DNA from: CAZAGA01 sp041912175
GTDB lineage: Bacteria > Chloroflexota > Anaerolineae > Anaerolineales > UBA4823
Assembly (NCBI GenBank): GCA_041912175.1
Contig: JAYRNN010000015.1
Location: forward strand, 1-64,000
DNA length: 64,000 nucleotides
Reading direction: 5' to 3'
Position 1 is the first letter of the stretch; the number at the start of each line of letters is the position of its first letter. Position numbers and translations under genes: made by a program. Below, in pieces: positions 49,802-58,666 of the stretch. The notes beneath the pieces are model-generated. The model worked only from the letters and a program-made list of their open reading frames with translations. It did no database searches and was not told the DNA's origin.

Positions 49802-52594
49802 TTATTGGGGTGGGTTCATCTGTCTGACAATCTCAGCCTGATCTACCGGCAGATGGTCAACGCGCACCCCTACGGCGTTATAGATGGCGTTTGTAATGGC
49901 CGGGGTGGTCGGGATGCTTACAATTTCCCCGACGCCTTTTGCCCCGTAAGGCCCTTCGGCGACCGGATGCTCGACAATGATCGGCGTGATCTCTGGAGTC
50001 ATCAGGATGGAGGGCATTCGATAGCGCGCCAGCCGGTCAGTGAACACTTTCCCCTCTTCGACGATGAAATCTTCGGTCAGCGCGTTGCCGATCCCCATCA
50101 TAATTCCGCCTTCCACCTGTCCCTTAAGACCTAACGGATTGATCGCCCGCCCGACATCGTTGGCAGCGATTACGCGTAGCACGCTCACCTCGCCCGTATG
50201 CGTGTTCACTTCTACTTCCGCGGCCTGAGCGGCAAAGGAAAAAGCAAAGTGCATGTCCCCGCCCTGACCGAGCGGCTGTGTGGCGGGCGCCCAATATTCA
50301 TACAGTGCGCGTGGTTCTCGACCTTCAGCCCGCATCATGGCTACCACATCTCCCAGGGGTACGGCCTGGCCGTTGACCTGCGCCAACCCCTCTACAAAGC
50401 GGATCTTTTCCGGCGGGTAATCGAATTTCTCGGCCAGGGTCGCGGCGACGGCCTGACGCAGGGTCTGAGCGGCGTGTCGGGCCGCGTTGCCTGTCACGAA
50501 GGTTTGGCGCGAAGCGGTGGTCGGGCCGCCATCAGGAGTCAGGTCGGTGTCCATGACCAAGACTTTGACACGCTCGGCGGGTACGTTGAATTCCTCAGCT
50601 ACGGTCATGCGGAGTACAGTTACAAGTCCCTGGCCTAATTCGGCCGAAGAAGTGCGCACTTCGAGACCGCCATCGGAATACAATTCGACCTCCGCGCCAG
50701 CTTTATCCGGCGCGCCCCCGCCCAATCCGGTGTTCTTATACGCCACTGCAATCCCCCAGGCGCGGCGCAGGTGCGGGGCGCCCGGCGCGGGTTTGGACAC
50801 AAAGGGGCTCTCTCCAGCCTGGCGGTACAGCTCTTCTGCCACCCGCTCAATACACTCTGTCAAACCCACGCTTTCCCGCAGCAGTTGTCCGGTATTGGTG
50901 GTGCTGCCGACGTGTAGGGCATTCTTGAGGCGCAGTTCGACTGGGTCAATATCCAGCTTCTTAGCCAGCATATCCATCATACTTTCCACGGCAAAAGCAG
51001 ACTGAGTGACGCCAAAACCGCGAAAAGCGCCGGCAGGCGGGTTGTTCGTGTACATGGCGTAGCAATCGGCGCGGGCGTGCTCCACATCATATGGGCCTGA
51101 CGAATGGGTAGTGGCGCGCGTCAACACCTTTTCGCCAAGTGAGGCATAGGCGCCCGTGTCTCCGTACAGCTCGGACTCCACCGCACTCAGGCGTCCATCG
51201 CGCATTGCGCCAAGCTTGACCCGGATCTGGGTGGCATGGCGTTTGGGGTGTACCAGCAGGCTTTCATGACGATCGAAAAGCAATTTGACTGGCCTTCCGG
51301 TGGCGACCGCCAATAAGGCCACATGAATCTGGCCCATGATATCTTCTTTGCCGCCAAAACCGCCGCCCATGAGCTGCCCGATCACACGCACGCGCTCCTC
51401 CGGCCAGCCGAGCACGCGCGCTGTCTGGCTGCGGTCTGAATATGGAATCTGTGAGCCAACGTATATTTCGAGCCGGCCATCTGCCGTCATACGGGCGATA
51501 CTGCACTCCGGTTCCAGGAAAGCGTGGTCGGTGATCTGGGTGTGAAAAGTATGTTCCAGAATCACATCCGCTTTGGCAAAGCCCTGGGCCATGTCGCCTT
51601 TTCGTACCTTGATGTGCTTGAGTAAATTTCCGTTGGGATGTAGCGCCGGAGCGTCCGGTCGACGCGATTGGACCGGGTCGCTGATTACAGGCTGCGGTTC
51701 GTATGTCACTTCGATCAATTCTAGCGCCTGAGAAGCGATCTCACGCGTCTCGGCTGCTACAATCGCTACCGAATCGCCGACATAACGTACTCGCTCCCCA
51801 ACGCCTACCATCGCCGGCCAGTCGTAAATGACCAGACCATGGTTGTGCTCGCCGGGGATGTCAGCCGCGGTCAGCACAGCCGCAACGCCGGGCAATTGGC
51901 GGGCTTTGCTTACGTCGATCTGCTTGACGATTGCATGCGGTTGCATGGCGCGCTTGGCGCGCGCATGAAGCATGCCCTCGAAATGCAGGTCGTCTGTATA
52001 GAGCGCCTTGCCGGTGACTTTTTCGACTGCATCAGGGCGCGCTTGTACGGTTCCAATCACTTGAAGTGGGGCAGTAGTGGCAGGCAAGGTCGGAGGAAGA
52101 ATCTGTTCGCCTGTATTCAGGCTGTGGGCAGCGGCCTGTATGGCAGAGATGATGGTTGGATAACCAGCGCAGCGGCACAGGGTATCCTTCAGCGCCTGGC
52201 GGATTTGGGCCTCGCTGGGGTCTGGCTCGCGCTGCAACAGGGCAAAAGCAGTCATCAACTGCCCTGGAATACAGAAACCACACTGTACGGCGCCATACTG
52301 GATGAATGCCTCCTGCAGGGCATGTAATCGCCCATTTCCGGCTTTGGATTGGCCCTTTGCCTGGGCTGCCAGCCCTTCGATGGTCAGAATCTGCTTCCCG
52401 TTCGCCCTTGCCGCGGGATAATTGCATGACAAAACCGGCTCGCCATCCACCAGCACGGTACAGGCGCCGCATTCCATCTCATTGCAGCCGATCTTGGCGC
52501 CGGTCAGTCCAAGGCGTTCGCGCAGCAGATCTGAGAGCATCTCGCCCGGCTGCGGTTCGATTTCGATCGTTTTACCATTAATCACGAGTTCCAT
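49802..52594 (-). CDS. XdhD-type molybdenum hydroxylase (2Fe-2S and Mo domains fused)
   Basis: A 930-residue catalytic subunit. The start is placed at 52594 (MELVINGKTIEI), or 52603, because this begins the ferredoxin fold; the frame's upstream extension has no homology. Cluster Cys residues are C37, C42, C45, C57 and C105, C108, C140, C142. Mo-domain marks are QLMGGGFGGKEDIMG, NNPPAGAFRGFGVTQSAFAVE, SAELGQGLVTVLRMTVAEEF, and the catalytic Glu in GAKGVGEIVSIPTTPAI. It matches E. coli XdhD, whose cluster also contains ssnA and an FAD subunit, both present here. Such enzymes may carry a labile selenium instead of the cyanolysable sulfur. The FAD gene lies 70 bases upstream. Confidence 0.92.
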   Translation of the reverse strand: MELVINGKTIEIEPQPGEMLSDLLRERLGLTGAKIGCNEMECGACTVLVDGEPVLSCNYPAARANGKQILTIEGLAAQAKGQSKAGNGRLHALQEAFIQYGAVQCGFCIPGQLMTAFALLQREPDPSEAQIRQALKDTLCRCAGYPTIISAIQAAAHSLNTGEQILPPTLPATTAPLQVIGTVQARPDAVEKVTGKALYTDDLHFEGMLHARAKRAMQPHAIVKQIDVSKARQLPGVAAVLTAADIPGEHNHGLVIYDWPAMVGVGERVRYVGDSVAIVAAETREIASQALELIEVTYEPQPVISDPVQSRRPDAPALHPNGNLLKHIKVRKGDMAQGFAKADVILEHTFHTQITDHAFLEPECSIARMTADGRLEIYVGSQIPYSDRSQTARVLGWPEERVRVIGQLMGGGFGGKEDIMGQIHVALLAVATGRPVKLLFDRHESLLVHPKRHATQIRVKLGAMRDGRLSAVESELYGDTGAYASLGEKVLTRATTHSSGPYDVEHARADCYAMYTNNPPAGAFRGFGVTQSAFAVESMMDMLAKKLDIDPVELRLKNALHVGSTTNTGQLLRESVGLTECIERVAEELYRQAGESPFVSKPAPGAPHLRRAWGIAVAYKNTGLGGGAPDKAGAEVELYSDGGLEVRTSSAELGQGLVTVLRMTVAEEFNVPAERVKVLVMDTDLTPDGGPTTASRQTFVTGNAARHAAQTLRQAVAATLAEKFDYPPEKIRFVEGLAQVNGQAVPLGDVVAMMRAEGREPRALYEYWAPATQPLGQGGDMHFAFSFAAQAAEVEVNTHTGEVSVLRVIAANDVGRAINPLGLKGQVEGGIMMGIGNALTEDFIVEEGKVFTDRLARYRMPSILMTPEITPIIVEHPVAEGPYGAKGVGEIVSIPTTPAITNAIYNAVGVRVDHLPVDQAEIVRQMNPPQ

Positions 52595-52664
52595 ACAACC
52601 CATCCCATTTTTTATTGAAGCATATTGGAAGCGTTGCATCCAATCTGCTTCAATAAATATCTTC

Positions 52665-53543
52665 TCAAAACATCTCGGAGCGCTCCCAGGCAGTGGCGAG
52701 CGTTTCCTCAAGCAAGACGCCGGCCATATGGCGGCGATATTCAGCCGTGGCGCGATGTGGGCTGGTGCGGAAATGCGCCTCTGCCAGCAAGGCCTCGCGT
52801 GCATCCGCCAGGCATGCGGCGTTTGGCGATCTCCCAGCCAGGATCTGTTCGGTCTTCCGCGCACGGAAGGGAACCGGCCCGGCCGGACCGACCGTCAGGC
52901 GAGCTTGCTTGATCCGTCCTCCGTCCCTTTCCACCCAGGCAGCCATATTGAGGATGGCAATCGCAACACCTTGCGGGCGCATCACCCGCCGAAAAGCAGA
53001 GGCTTGCCCAGGTTGGCGGAGCGCCAGGGAAAAGCCCACCAATAACTCCTGGCGTGGGATTAACGTTGAGCGGCCCGGGCCTGAGAACAAGCTCTCGACC
53101 GGTGCAAAACGGCAACCATCCAGGCTGGCAATTTCAGCCAGGGCGTCCATTGCCAGCAGCGAAATGGCGCCATCCGCAGCCGGCAAGGCGTGCCCGACGT
53201 TTCCCCCCAGGGTGGCCGTGTTGCGTACTTGCGGCCCGCCAATCAGGCTGCAAGCTTCATAGACTGCCTGGATATGCTGTTGAACCAAAGGCTCTGTTAT
53301 GATCCGGTTAAGCGGCACAGCCGCCCCAATATAAAGGCGGTCCTGGCGGATTTCGATGGCGCTCATTTCAGGAATGGTAGTGACGTCGACCAGCATGTCG
53401 ACAGGCGCGTGGCGACCTTGCTGTAAATCGAGCAGCAAGTCCGTTCCGCCGCCAACCAGGCTGACTTCCCCTGGCGTCGCAGCCAGGGTTTCTAAAGCAT
53501 CTTGGAGATTACGAGCGAGGTGATAGTTCTTCCAGAGGGTCAT
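52665..53543 (-). CDS. FAD-binding subunit of the XdhD-type molybdenum hydroxylase (YgfM-like)
   Basis: A 292-residue FAD subunit. The start at 53543 (MTLWKNYHLARN) begins the domain; the longer frame has no homology. FAD motifs are SLVGGGTDLLLDLQQG and LIGGPQVRNTATLGGNVGHALPAADG. The C-terminal signature is RATAEYRRHMAGVLLEE. It would carry electrons from the 2Fe-2S clusters of the downstream XdhD-type subunit to the final acceptor. It is the first gene of an 11-kb minus-strand run that includes F420 synthesis. An inverted repeat lies 76 bases upstream. Confidence 0.92.
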   Translation of the reverse strand: MTLWKNYHLARNLQDALETLAATPGEVSLVGGGTDLLLDLQQGRHAPVDMLVDVTTIPEMSAIEIRQDRLYIGAAVPLNRIITEPLVQQHIQAVYEACSLIGGPQVRNTATLGGNVGHALPAADGAISLLAMDALAEIASLDGCRFAPVESLFSGPGRSTLIPRQELLVGFSLALRQPGQASAFRRVMRPQGVAIAILNMAAWVERDGGRIKQARLTVGPAGPVPFRARKTEQILAGRSPNAACLADAREALLAEAHFRTSPHRATAEYRRHMAGVLLEETLATAWERSEMF

Positions 53544-53619
53544 GGATCGGCGGACCTCAAACGAACAGAAATTTGACTGGCGGCGCTTTTCGACGGGCGT
53601 CTTTACCTGGCCCGACGCC

Positions 53620-53640
53620 GGTGCAGGCACGACCTGCACC
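53620..53640. repeat. Perfect inverted repeat (possible operator or leader hairpin)
   Basis: Arms GGTGCAGG and CCTGCACC around CACGA, 8 bp each. It lies in the 252-base space between the divergent FAD subunit gene and the M20 peptidase gene, which otherwise shows only a TATAAT box at 53704-53709 on the plus strand. It may bind a regulator or fold in the leader of the minus-strand run. Confidence 0.5.
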
Positions 53641-53795
53641 GACCACCGATCCGAATACCCAATATTTTAACACGGAATAGCGTGATAGAGCCGAAAAATA
53701 ACGTATAATCGCTGCAACCCAGGGAAGGCGCTGTACCAGCAAGCGCCATTCACATTGACGAGCCAATTACAGCCAGATAAGGCAAATAAGGAAAT

Positions 53796-55178
53796 ATGAT
53801 GACCACAACTCTCGATAAGACCCTCGCCTTTGCCTACGAAAATCGCCAACGCTTTCTCGACGAATTGATCGAATTTGTTAGCATTCCTTCCATATCGACT
53901 GACCCAGATTCTAAACCAGCCATGCAGCGCGCAGCCGAGTGGGTCGCCGGTCAATTGGATCGGTTAGGTTTTACACAGATCCAGATTTTCCCAACTGCTG
54001 GCCATCCGGTGGTATATGGCGAGAAATTCGAAGCCGGCCCAGGAAAACCTACCGTCCTGGTCTACGGCCATTATGACGTCCAGCCGGCCGAGCCGCTTGA
54101 TCTGTGGATCAGCCCGCCTTTTGAGCCCACTCAACGCGGCGAGAACTTGTATGGGCGCGGCGCCTCTGATATGAAGAGCCAGGTCATGGTCAGCCTTAAA
54201 GCCGCCGAAGCCTGGACGAAGAACGGCGCTCTGCCGGTTAATTTGAAGTTCATTATCGAAGGCGAGGAAGAAATCGGTTCGCCCAACCTGGCTAAATTCA
54301 TCGCCGGGCATAAGGCTCTGTTGGCGTGCGATTACGCGGTTAATCCTGACACCGGCATGATCAGCGCGGACGTACCTACCATCACTTATGGCTTGCGTGG
54401 ACTGGCATATTTTGAGATCCGTTTGAACGGCCCCAGCCATGACCTGCATTCAGGGATGTACGGTGGAGCAGTCCACAACCCGGCCCAAGTGTTGTGCGAG
54501 CTGATCGCCGGCATGCACGACGCCCAGGGTCGCGTCGCCTTACCTGGTTTTTATGACTCGGTGCGGCCACTCGAAGCAGAAGAACGCGCTGAATTGGATC
54601 GCTTGCCCATGGGGAAAGATTTCTATCTACAACAAACCGGCGCGCCGGCTTTGTACGGCGAGGCAGGTTATACGCCGGTCGAACGCGTCGGTGGGCGTCC
54701 GACCCTGGAGGTTAACGGTTTGCTCTCCGGATTCACAGGAGAAGGCTCAAAAACTGTGCTGCCGGCCCAGGCTATGGCTAAGATTTCCATGCGTCTGGTA
54801 CCCGACCAGGATCCACAGCAGGTTTACCAGCAGCTTTGCCAATATCTGAGTGTGCGTGCCCCAGAAACGGTGCGCTGGGAAGTGATCCCATTAGCAGGCA
54901 GCCCCGCTTCGATCACCGATCGAAACCTGCCGGCAGTAACTGCGCTTAGCCAGGCTTTACAAGATACCTGGGGCGAGCGCCCGCTGTTCAAACGCGAGGG
55001 CGGAAGCGTACCGGTAGTGGGACAAATGCAAGACATTCTGGGTGTAGAATCAGTTCTGACCGGGTTTGGTCTGCCCGACGATAACTTGCACGCTCCTAAC
55101 GAGAAGGTGCATTTGCCCACGTACTATCGCGGCATTGAAGCCTTCATCCGCTTTTATCATTATCTCGGGAACCTTTAG
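53796..55178 (+). CDS. M20-family dipeptidase/aminoacylase-like metallopeptidase
   Basis: A 460-residue M20 (M20A/C) peptidase. Metal-binding blocks are VLVYGHYDVQPAEP (H and D), LYGRGASDMKSQVM (second Asp), IIEGEEEIGSPNL (catalytic Glu-Glu) and the C-terminal LHAPNEKVHLPTYYRG (His). The lid domain is inserted at about 190-340 (LNGPSHDLHSGMYGG). It probably cleaves dipeptides in the cytoplasm. The start at 53796 has AAGGA upstream. A hairpin follows the stop at 55184-55224. Confidence 0.91.
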   Translation: MMTTTLDKTLAFAYENRQRFLDELIEFVSIPSISTDPDSKPAMQRAAEWVAGQLDRLGFTQIQIFPTAGHPVVYGEKFEAGPGKPTVLVYGHYDVQPAEPLDLWISPPFEPTQRGENLYGRGASDMKSQVMVSLKAAEAWTKNGALPVNLKFIIEGEEEIGSPNLAKFIAGHKALLACDYAVNPDTGMISADVPTITYGLRGLAYFEIRLNGPSHDLHSGMYGGAVHNPAQVLCELIAGMHDAQGRVALPGFYDSVRPLEAEERAELDRLPMGKDFYLQQTGAPALYGEAGYTPVERVGGRPTLEVNGLLSGFTGEGSKTVLPAQAMAKISMRLVPDQDPQQVYQQLCQYLSVRAPETVRWEVIPLAGSPASITDRNLPAVTALSQALQDTWGERPLFKREGGSVPVVGQMQDILGVESVLTGFGLPDDNLHAPNEKVHLPTYYRGIEAFIRFYHYLGNL

Positions 55179-55183
55179 ACGCT

Positions 55184-55224
55184 AATCTAATCTGCATCTC
55201 CCGACCGGAAATGCAGATTAGATT
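55184..55224 (+). terminator. 14-bp hairpin after the M20 peptidase gene
   Basis: Perfect arms AATCTAATCTGCAT and ATGCAGATTAGATT with a 13-base loop begin six bases after the stop. There is no T-tract, so termination efficiency is uncertain. Confidence 0.6.
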
Positions 55225-55242
55225 AAGATCTGTTTATCCCAG

Positions 55243-55272
55243 GGTTGACGCAGGTACTACTCGCCTTTACAA
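55243..55272 (+). promoter_or_regulatory. Promoter for a leaderless DUF1385 gene
   Basis: -35 TTGACG, 17-base spacer, -10 TACAAT, ending about eight bases before the ATG at 55281. Transcription would begin at or next to the start codon, and no ribosome-binding site is present, so the mRNA is probably leaderless. Confidence 0.65.
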
Positions 55273-55280
55273 TCCTTGAT

Positions 55281-56162
55281 ATGAGCGAAAGATTACCCTC
55301 CTACGGCGGGCAGGCGGTTATCGAAGGCGTGATGATGCGCGGCTCACAAAACGTGGCGATTGCCATGCGCGCTCCCGATAACGCGATTGTGGTTCACTCA
55401 GAACCTTTGAACAGCCTGTATAAGAGTAAATACGCCAAGACGCCTTTTTTGCGTGGCCTGGTGATGCTATGGGATGCGCTTGGCCTGGGAATGCGCGCCC
55501 TGACGCTTTCGGCCAATACCCAGACAGGCGAAGATGACAAGTTAGAAGGCCCACAGCTTTATCTGACCCTGGGCGTCTCCCTTTTGCTCGGGGTTGGCTT
55601 GTTTTTCCTGCTGCCTGCCTTCATAGGACAACTCAGCGAGCGCTGGTTGGGATTGAATGCGTGGTGGGGCAATCTGTTGGAAGGGGTGATTCGGCTGGCC
55701 TTATTGGTCTTGTACATCTGGGCAGTTGGGCGCTTGCCGGATATCCGGCGCGTGTTCGCCTATCACGGTGCAGAGCATAAGACCATCAATGCCTTTGAAG
55801 CCGGTTCTGAGCTTACTCCTGAAAAAGTCTCTCAGTACTCGCTTGAGCATCCACGCTGTGGTACAGCATTCCTGTTGACCCTGGTGCTCTTCTCCGTCCT
55901 GGTTTTTAGCCTGCTAGGACCATTGCCGATGGGTTTACGCCTGGTCAGCCGGATTATTATGCTGCCCGTGCTGGCAATGCTGTCCTATGAATACATTCGC
56001 TGGACTGCCAATCACTTGAACTCACCATTTGTCCGTTGGATGATCAGACCCAATATGGCGCTGCAACATTTGACCACCCGCGAGCCCAGCCTGGAAATGT
56101 TAGAAGTATCGATCGCAGCTTTCAACGCCATGGTCGTTCAGGAGCGCCAGATCAATTTCTAG
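55281..56162 (+). CDS. DUF1385 integral membrane protein
   Basis: A 293-residue protein of the DUF1385 family. The start at 55281 (MSERLPSYGGQAVIEGVMMRG) gives the usual N-terminus. The blocks GGQAVIEGVMMRG, VRRVFAYHGAEHKTINAFEAG (here IRRVFAYHGAEHKTI) and EHPRCGTAFLLTLVLFS are diagnostic. It has about five hydrophobic segments. Function is not established; the His/Glu/Cys-rich loops suggest metal binding. The M20 peptidase lies upstream and a WD40 lipoprotein downstream. Confidence 0.88.
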   Translation: MSERLPSYGGQAVIEGVMMRGSQNVAIAMRAPDNAIVVHSEPLNSLYKSKYAKTPFLRGLVMLWDALGLGMRALTLSANTQTGEDDKLEGPQLYLTLGVSLLLGVGLFFLLPAFIGQLSERWLGLNAWWGNLLEGVIRLALLVLYIWAVGRLPDIRRVFAYHGAEHKTINAFEAGSELTPEKVSQYSLEHPRCGTAFLLTLVLFSVLVFSLLGPLPMGLRLVSRIIMLPVLAMLSYEYIRWTANHLNSPFVRWMIRPNMALQHLTTREPSLEMLEVSIAAFNAMVVQERQINF

Positions 56163-56207
56163 GCGGGGTAATGCCCATCACGGCGCCATGCTCGGCCTGC
56201 GATACTC

Positions 56208-57644
56208 ATGCGCCCCTCACCGTCTAACCACCTTACTCTGCACCTGCAAGCATTTGCGTTTCTGGTCTGCCTTGGACTGATCCTTACGGCCTGTGTCGGT
56301 TGGCCAGGCCTCCCAACCCAACCCTCTACCTTGGTCCCATCTGAAACGAGTATACCTTTGCCGGACCTGGTGGTTGTTTCTGCGCAAATCGAGTCATCAG
56401 CAGAGCGCATCTGCGACGATCCGGCTGCGGGATTATTCTTGCACGTCATAGTCAAAAACCAGGGCAGCGCGCCGGCAGGCGCGTTTGCGATTGACATCAA
56501 TGGAAACCGGCAATCTGTAACTGGCGGGCTCGCCCAGGGCCAGGAATATGAGTTCAAAATCGATAGCGTGTCGAGTAACGTTCGTCTCTTGCTCGATCCG
56601 GCCGGGCAAATACAGGAGAGCGACAAGACCAACAACGATTATTCTGCTCAAATTACTTTCCCCACTCTGCCGGCGGAATGCCAGCCTACCCCCACGCCGC
56701 AAGCGGTCACCGAAAGCCCACAATTCACCTTGCAAGGGCATACCGCGGCAGTTTTAGGCGTGGCTTTTTCTCCGGATGGCAACCTGCTGGCCTCTGGATC
56801 AGTGGATAATACACTGCGCCTGTGGCGAGTTAAGGAAGGCAGCCTGCTGCGCACCATGCAAGGCCATCCATTTCCCGTATCGGTAGTGGAATTCTCCCCA
56901 AATGGCGCGGTGCTGGCCACCGGTTCCCCCGATGGGATTATCCGTACCTGGTCGGTCTCGAATGGATTATTGGGTAAAACCTTGCAGGCCCATGCCGGCC
57001 GAATTTTGGATCTGGAATATTCGCCAGATGGAAAATTGCTGGCTTCTAGCGCCGATGATTTCACGGTGCGCATTTGGAATGCAACGGATGGCCGGTTATT
57101 GAAGACAGTGGATGAAGGCATGACGCTCGTTAACAGCCTGACCTTTTCTCCAGATGGTAAGACGCTCGTCTGGGCTGAGCAGGATGGTAGCTTGCGCGTA
57201 TGGCGTATCGCCGATGGGGCCTGGCTCAACCACCTGCATGGCCTGCCTCAGCCAGCCTCCAGTATTGCGCTATCATCAGACGGTAAGTTGCTCGTATCGG
57301 GCTACCAGGATGGGCGCATTCAATTCTGGTCTTTTCCGGATGGGACTTTGCTGAATACCCTAACCGCCCAGCAGGGTGCTATCACCGGGCTGGCATTTTC
57401 GCCGGACGGCGCCTGGTTGGCTGTAAGCTCACGTGATCCCAACTTGCGCCTATGGCAGCTTAACTGGACTGAAAAAGGCAGCCCGGCGGGCGTCTCTACA
57501 CTAGAATTGAAACCCTCCCTGGCGCGCGAGTTCATCGGGCACACTGGAAACATTAATAGCCTGGCCTTCTCACCCAAAGGGACCTTGCTGGCATCAGGAT
57601 CCGACGATGCCACCCTGCGCATATGGGCGATACCTGAAAAATAG
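56208..57644 (+). CDS. Lipoprotein with CARDB-like domain and seven WD40 repeats
   Basis: A 478-residue exported protein. The signal peptide ends at lipobox LTAC (about residue 29). Residues about 50-150 form a CARDB/Ig-like domain (PDLVVVSAQIES, VIVKNQGSAPAGAFAIDINGN, SDKTNNDYSAQI). From about 170 to the end, seven WD40 blades follow, with marks such as VAFSPDGNLLASGSVDNTLRLW and LAFSPKGTLLASGSDDATLRIW, enough for one closed propeller. Probably a surface scaffold or ligand-binding protein. It lies 46 bases downstream of the DUF1385 gene. Confidence 0.9.
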   Translation: MRPSPSNHLTLHLQAFAFLVCLGLILTACVGWPGLPTQPSTLVPSETSIPLPDLVVVSAQIESSAERICDDPAAGLFLHVIVKNQGSAPAGAFAIDINGNRQSVTGGLAQGQEYEFKIDSVSSNVRLLLDPAGQIQESDKTNNDYSAQITFPTLPAECQPTPTPQAVTESPQFTLQGHTAAVLGVAFSPDGNLLASGSVDNTLRLWRVKEGSLLRTMQGHPFPVSVVEFSPNGAVLATGSPDGIIRTWSVSNGLLGKTLQAHAGRILDLEYSPDGKLLASSADDFTVRIWNATDGRLLKTVDEGMTLVNSLTFSPDGKTLVWAEQDGSLRVWRIADGAWLNHLHGLPQPASSIALSSDGKLLVSGYQDGRIQFWSFPDGTLLNTLTAQQGAITGLAFSPDGAWLAVSSRDPNLRLWQLNWTEKGSPAGVSTLELKPSLAREFIGHTGNINSLAFSPKGTLLASGSDDATLRIWAIPEK

Positions 57645-57695
57645 TCTCAACCTGTTAAAGCCGTCTAAAAATAGCTGGTTTCCTAGAACTTAAAT

Positions 57696-58625
57696 ATGGT
57701 CAAGAATAAACGAACAATCTACCTCATCATACTGGGCCTTTCCCTGGTGTGTCTGGCGTTAATCCCGGGCGGTCTGTGGTTATGGAATAACCTGCGCCCG
57801 CTGCCTATCGAAAAGGATCACCTGATCTTTCAGGGCGTCCAATATCAGCGCCAGGTCCGGTTTAGCCCACGGCCGATGGTTGTGCATATTGTGACTGTTG
57901 ACCTGCGCCAGCGTGGGTTGTCGTTACTGGTTACCCCAGGCGATCCCAAGGCAGAGCAGCCGCTGACGGCGCGCACCACCTCGCGTTTCCAGCAAGAGTT
58001 CGATGTGCAAATCGCGGTTAACGGAGATGGTTTCACACCCTGGCGCTCGAACAGCTTGCTTGACTATTATCCGAAAGCTGGCGACCCGGTCACACCCCTG
58101 GGCCTTGCTGCCGCCAAAGGGGTAGTCTACTCCGCCAACCCCCACAACCAGCCGGTTTTATACCTCTCGCGCAACAATCAGGCGCGCTTCAACTCGCAGC
58201 CCGGGCGCATTTACAATGCCATATCCGGCAATACCATGTTGGTGGAACAGGGAAGGCCGGCCCAGTTAGGTCAAAGCAATCCCGGAAACGATTCGGCTGA
58301 CACGTTGGCTGAGAAAAATCAACCCCGTACGGCCATAGGCCTGGATAAACGAAACCGGAAATTGATCCTCGTTGTGGTGGACGGCCGGCAGCCTGGTTAT
58401 AGCCAGGGCGCCACCTTGAGCGAGCTGGCGCAAATCATGATCGAGGCTGGTGCACATACTGCGATGAACCTGGATGGAGGTGGTTCATCCACTCTGGTCA
58501 TGCAAGGCAAAGATGGTCAGCCAGCGGTCTTGAATTCACCGATTGACAACCACATCCCGGGCCGTGAGCGGAATGTCGCCAACCATCTGGGTATCTTTGC
58601 TCCGGCTATCAATGTTGAGGACTAA
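57696..58625 (+). CDS. Phosphodiester glycosidase (NAGPA-type) family protein
   Basis: A 309-residue protein anchored by an N-terminal helix (IYLIILGLSLVCLALIPGGLWLW). The NAGPA domain follows: VHIVTVDLRQRGLSLLVTPG, VQIAVNGDGFTP, RTAIGLDKRNRKLILVVVDGRQPGYSQGATLSELAQIM and AMNLDGGGSSTLVMQG. The last block is the hallmark. Relatives include the uncovering enzyme for mannose-6-phosphate and bacterial exopolysaccharide proteins (EpsL). It likely cleaves a phosphodiester-linked sugar outside the membrane. A strong terminator follows. Confidence 0.89.
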   Translation: MVKNKRTIYLIILGLSLVCLALIPGGLWLWNNLRPLPIEKDHLIFQGVQYQRQVRFSPRPMVVHIVTVDLRQRGLSLLVTPGDPKAEQPLTARTTSRFQQEFDVQIAVNGDGFTPWRSNSLLDYYPKAGDPVTPLGLAAAKGVVYSANPHNQPVLYLSRNNQARFNSQPGRIYNAISGNTMLVEQGRPAQLGQSNPGNDSADTLAEKNQPRTAIGLDKRNRKLILVVVDGRQPGYSQGATLSELAQIMIEAGAHTAMNLDGGGSSTLVMQGKDGQPAVLNSPIDNHIPGRERNVANHLGIFAPAINVED

Positions 58626-58658
58626 AAAATGTGGCCGGCGAAACCGGCCACATTTTTT
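58624..58658. terminator. Bidirectional Rho-independent terminator
   Basis: Arms AAAAAATGTGGCCGG and CCGGCCACATTTTTT around a CGAAA loop, overlapping the stop of the glycosidase gene. The converging cysteine-rich gene on the minus strand ends nine bases beyond it, so the hairpin serves both. Confidence 0.92.
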
Positions 58659-58666
58659 AGGAATGC

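Noticed and set aside
52595..52864. N-terminal extension of the XdhD-type protein
   Set aside because: The extra 90 residues have no similarity to the family, while the ferredoxin fold begins exactly at 52594.
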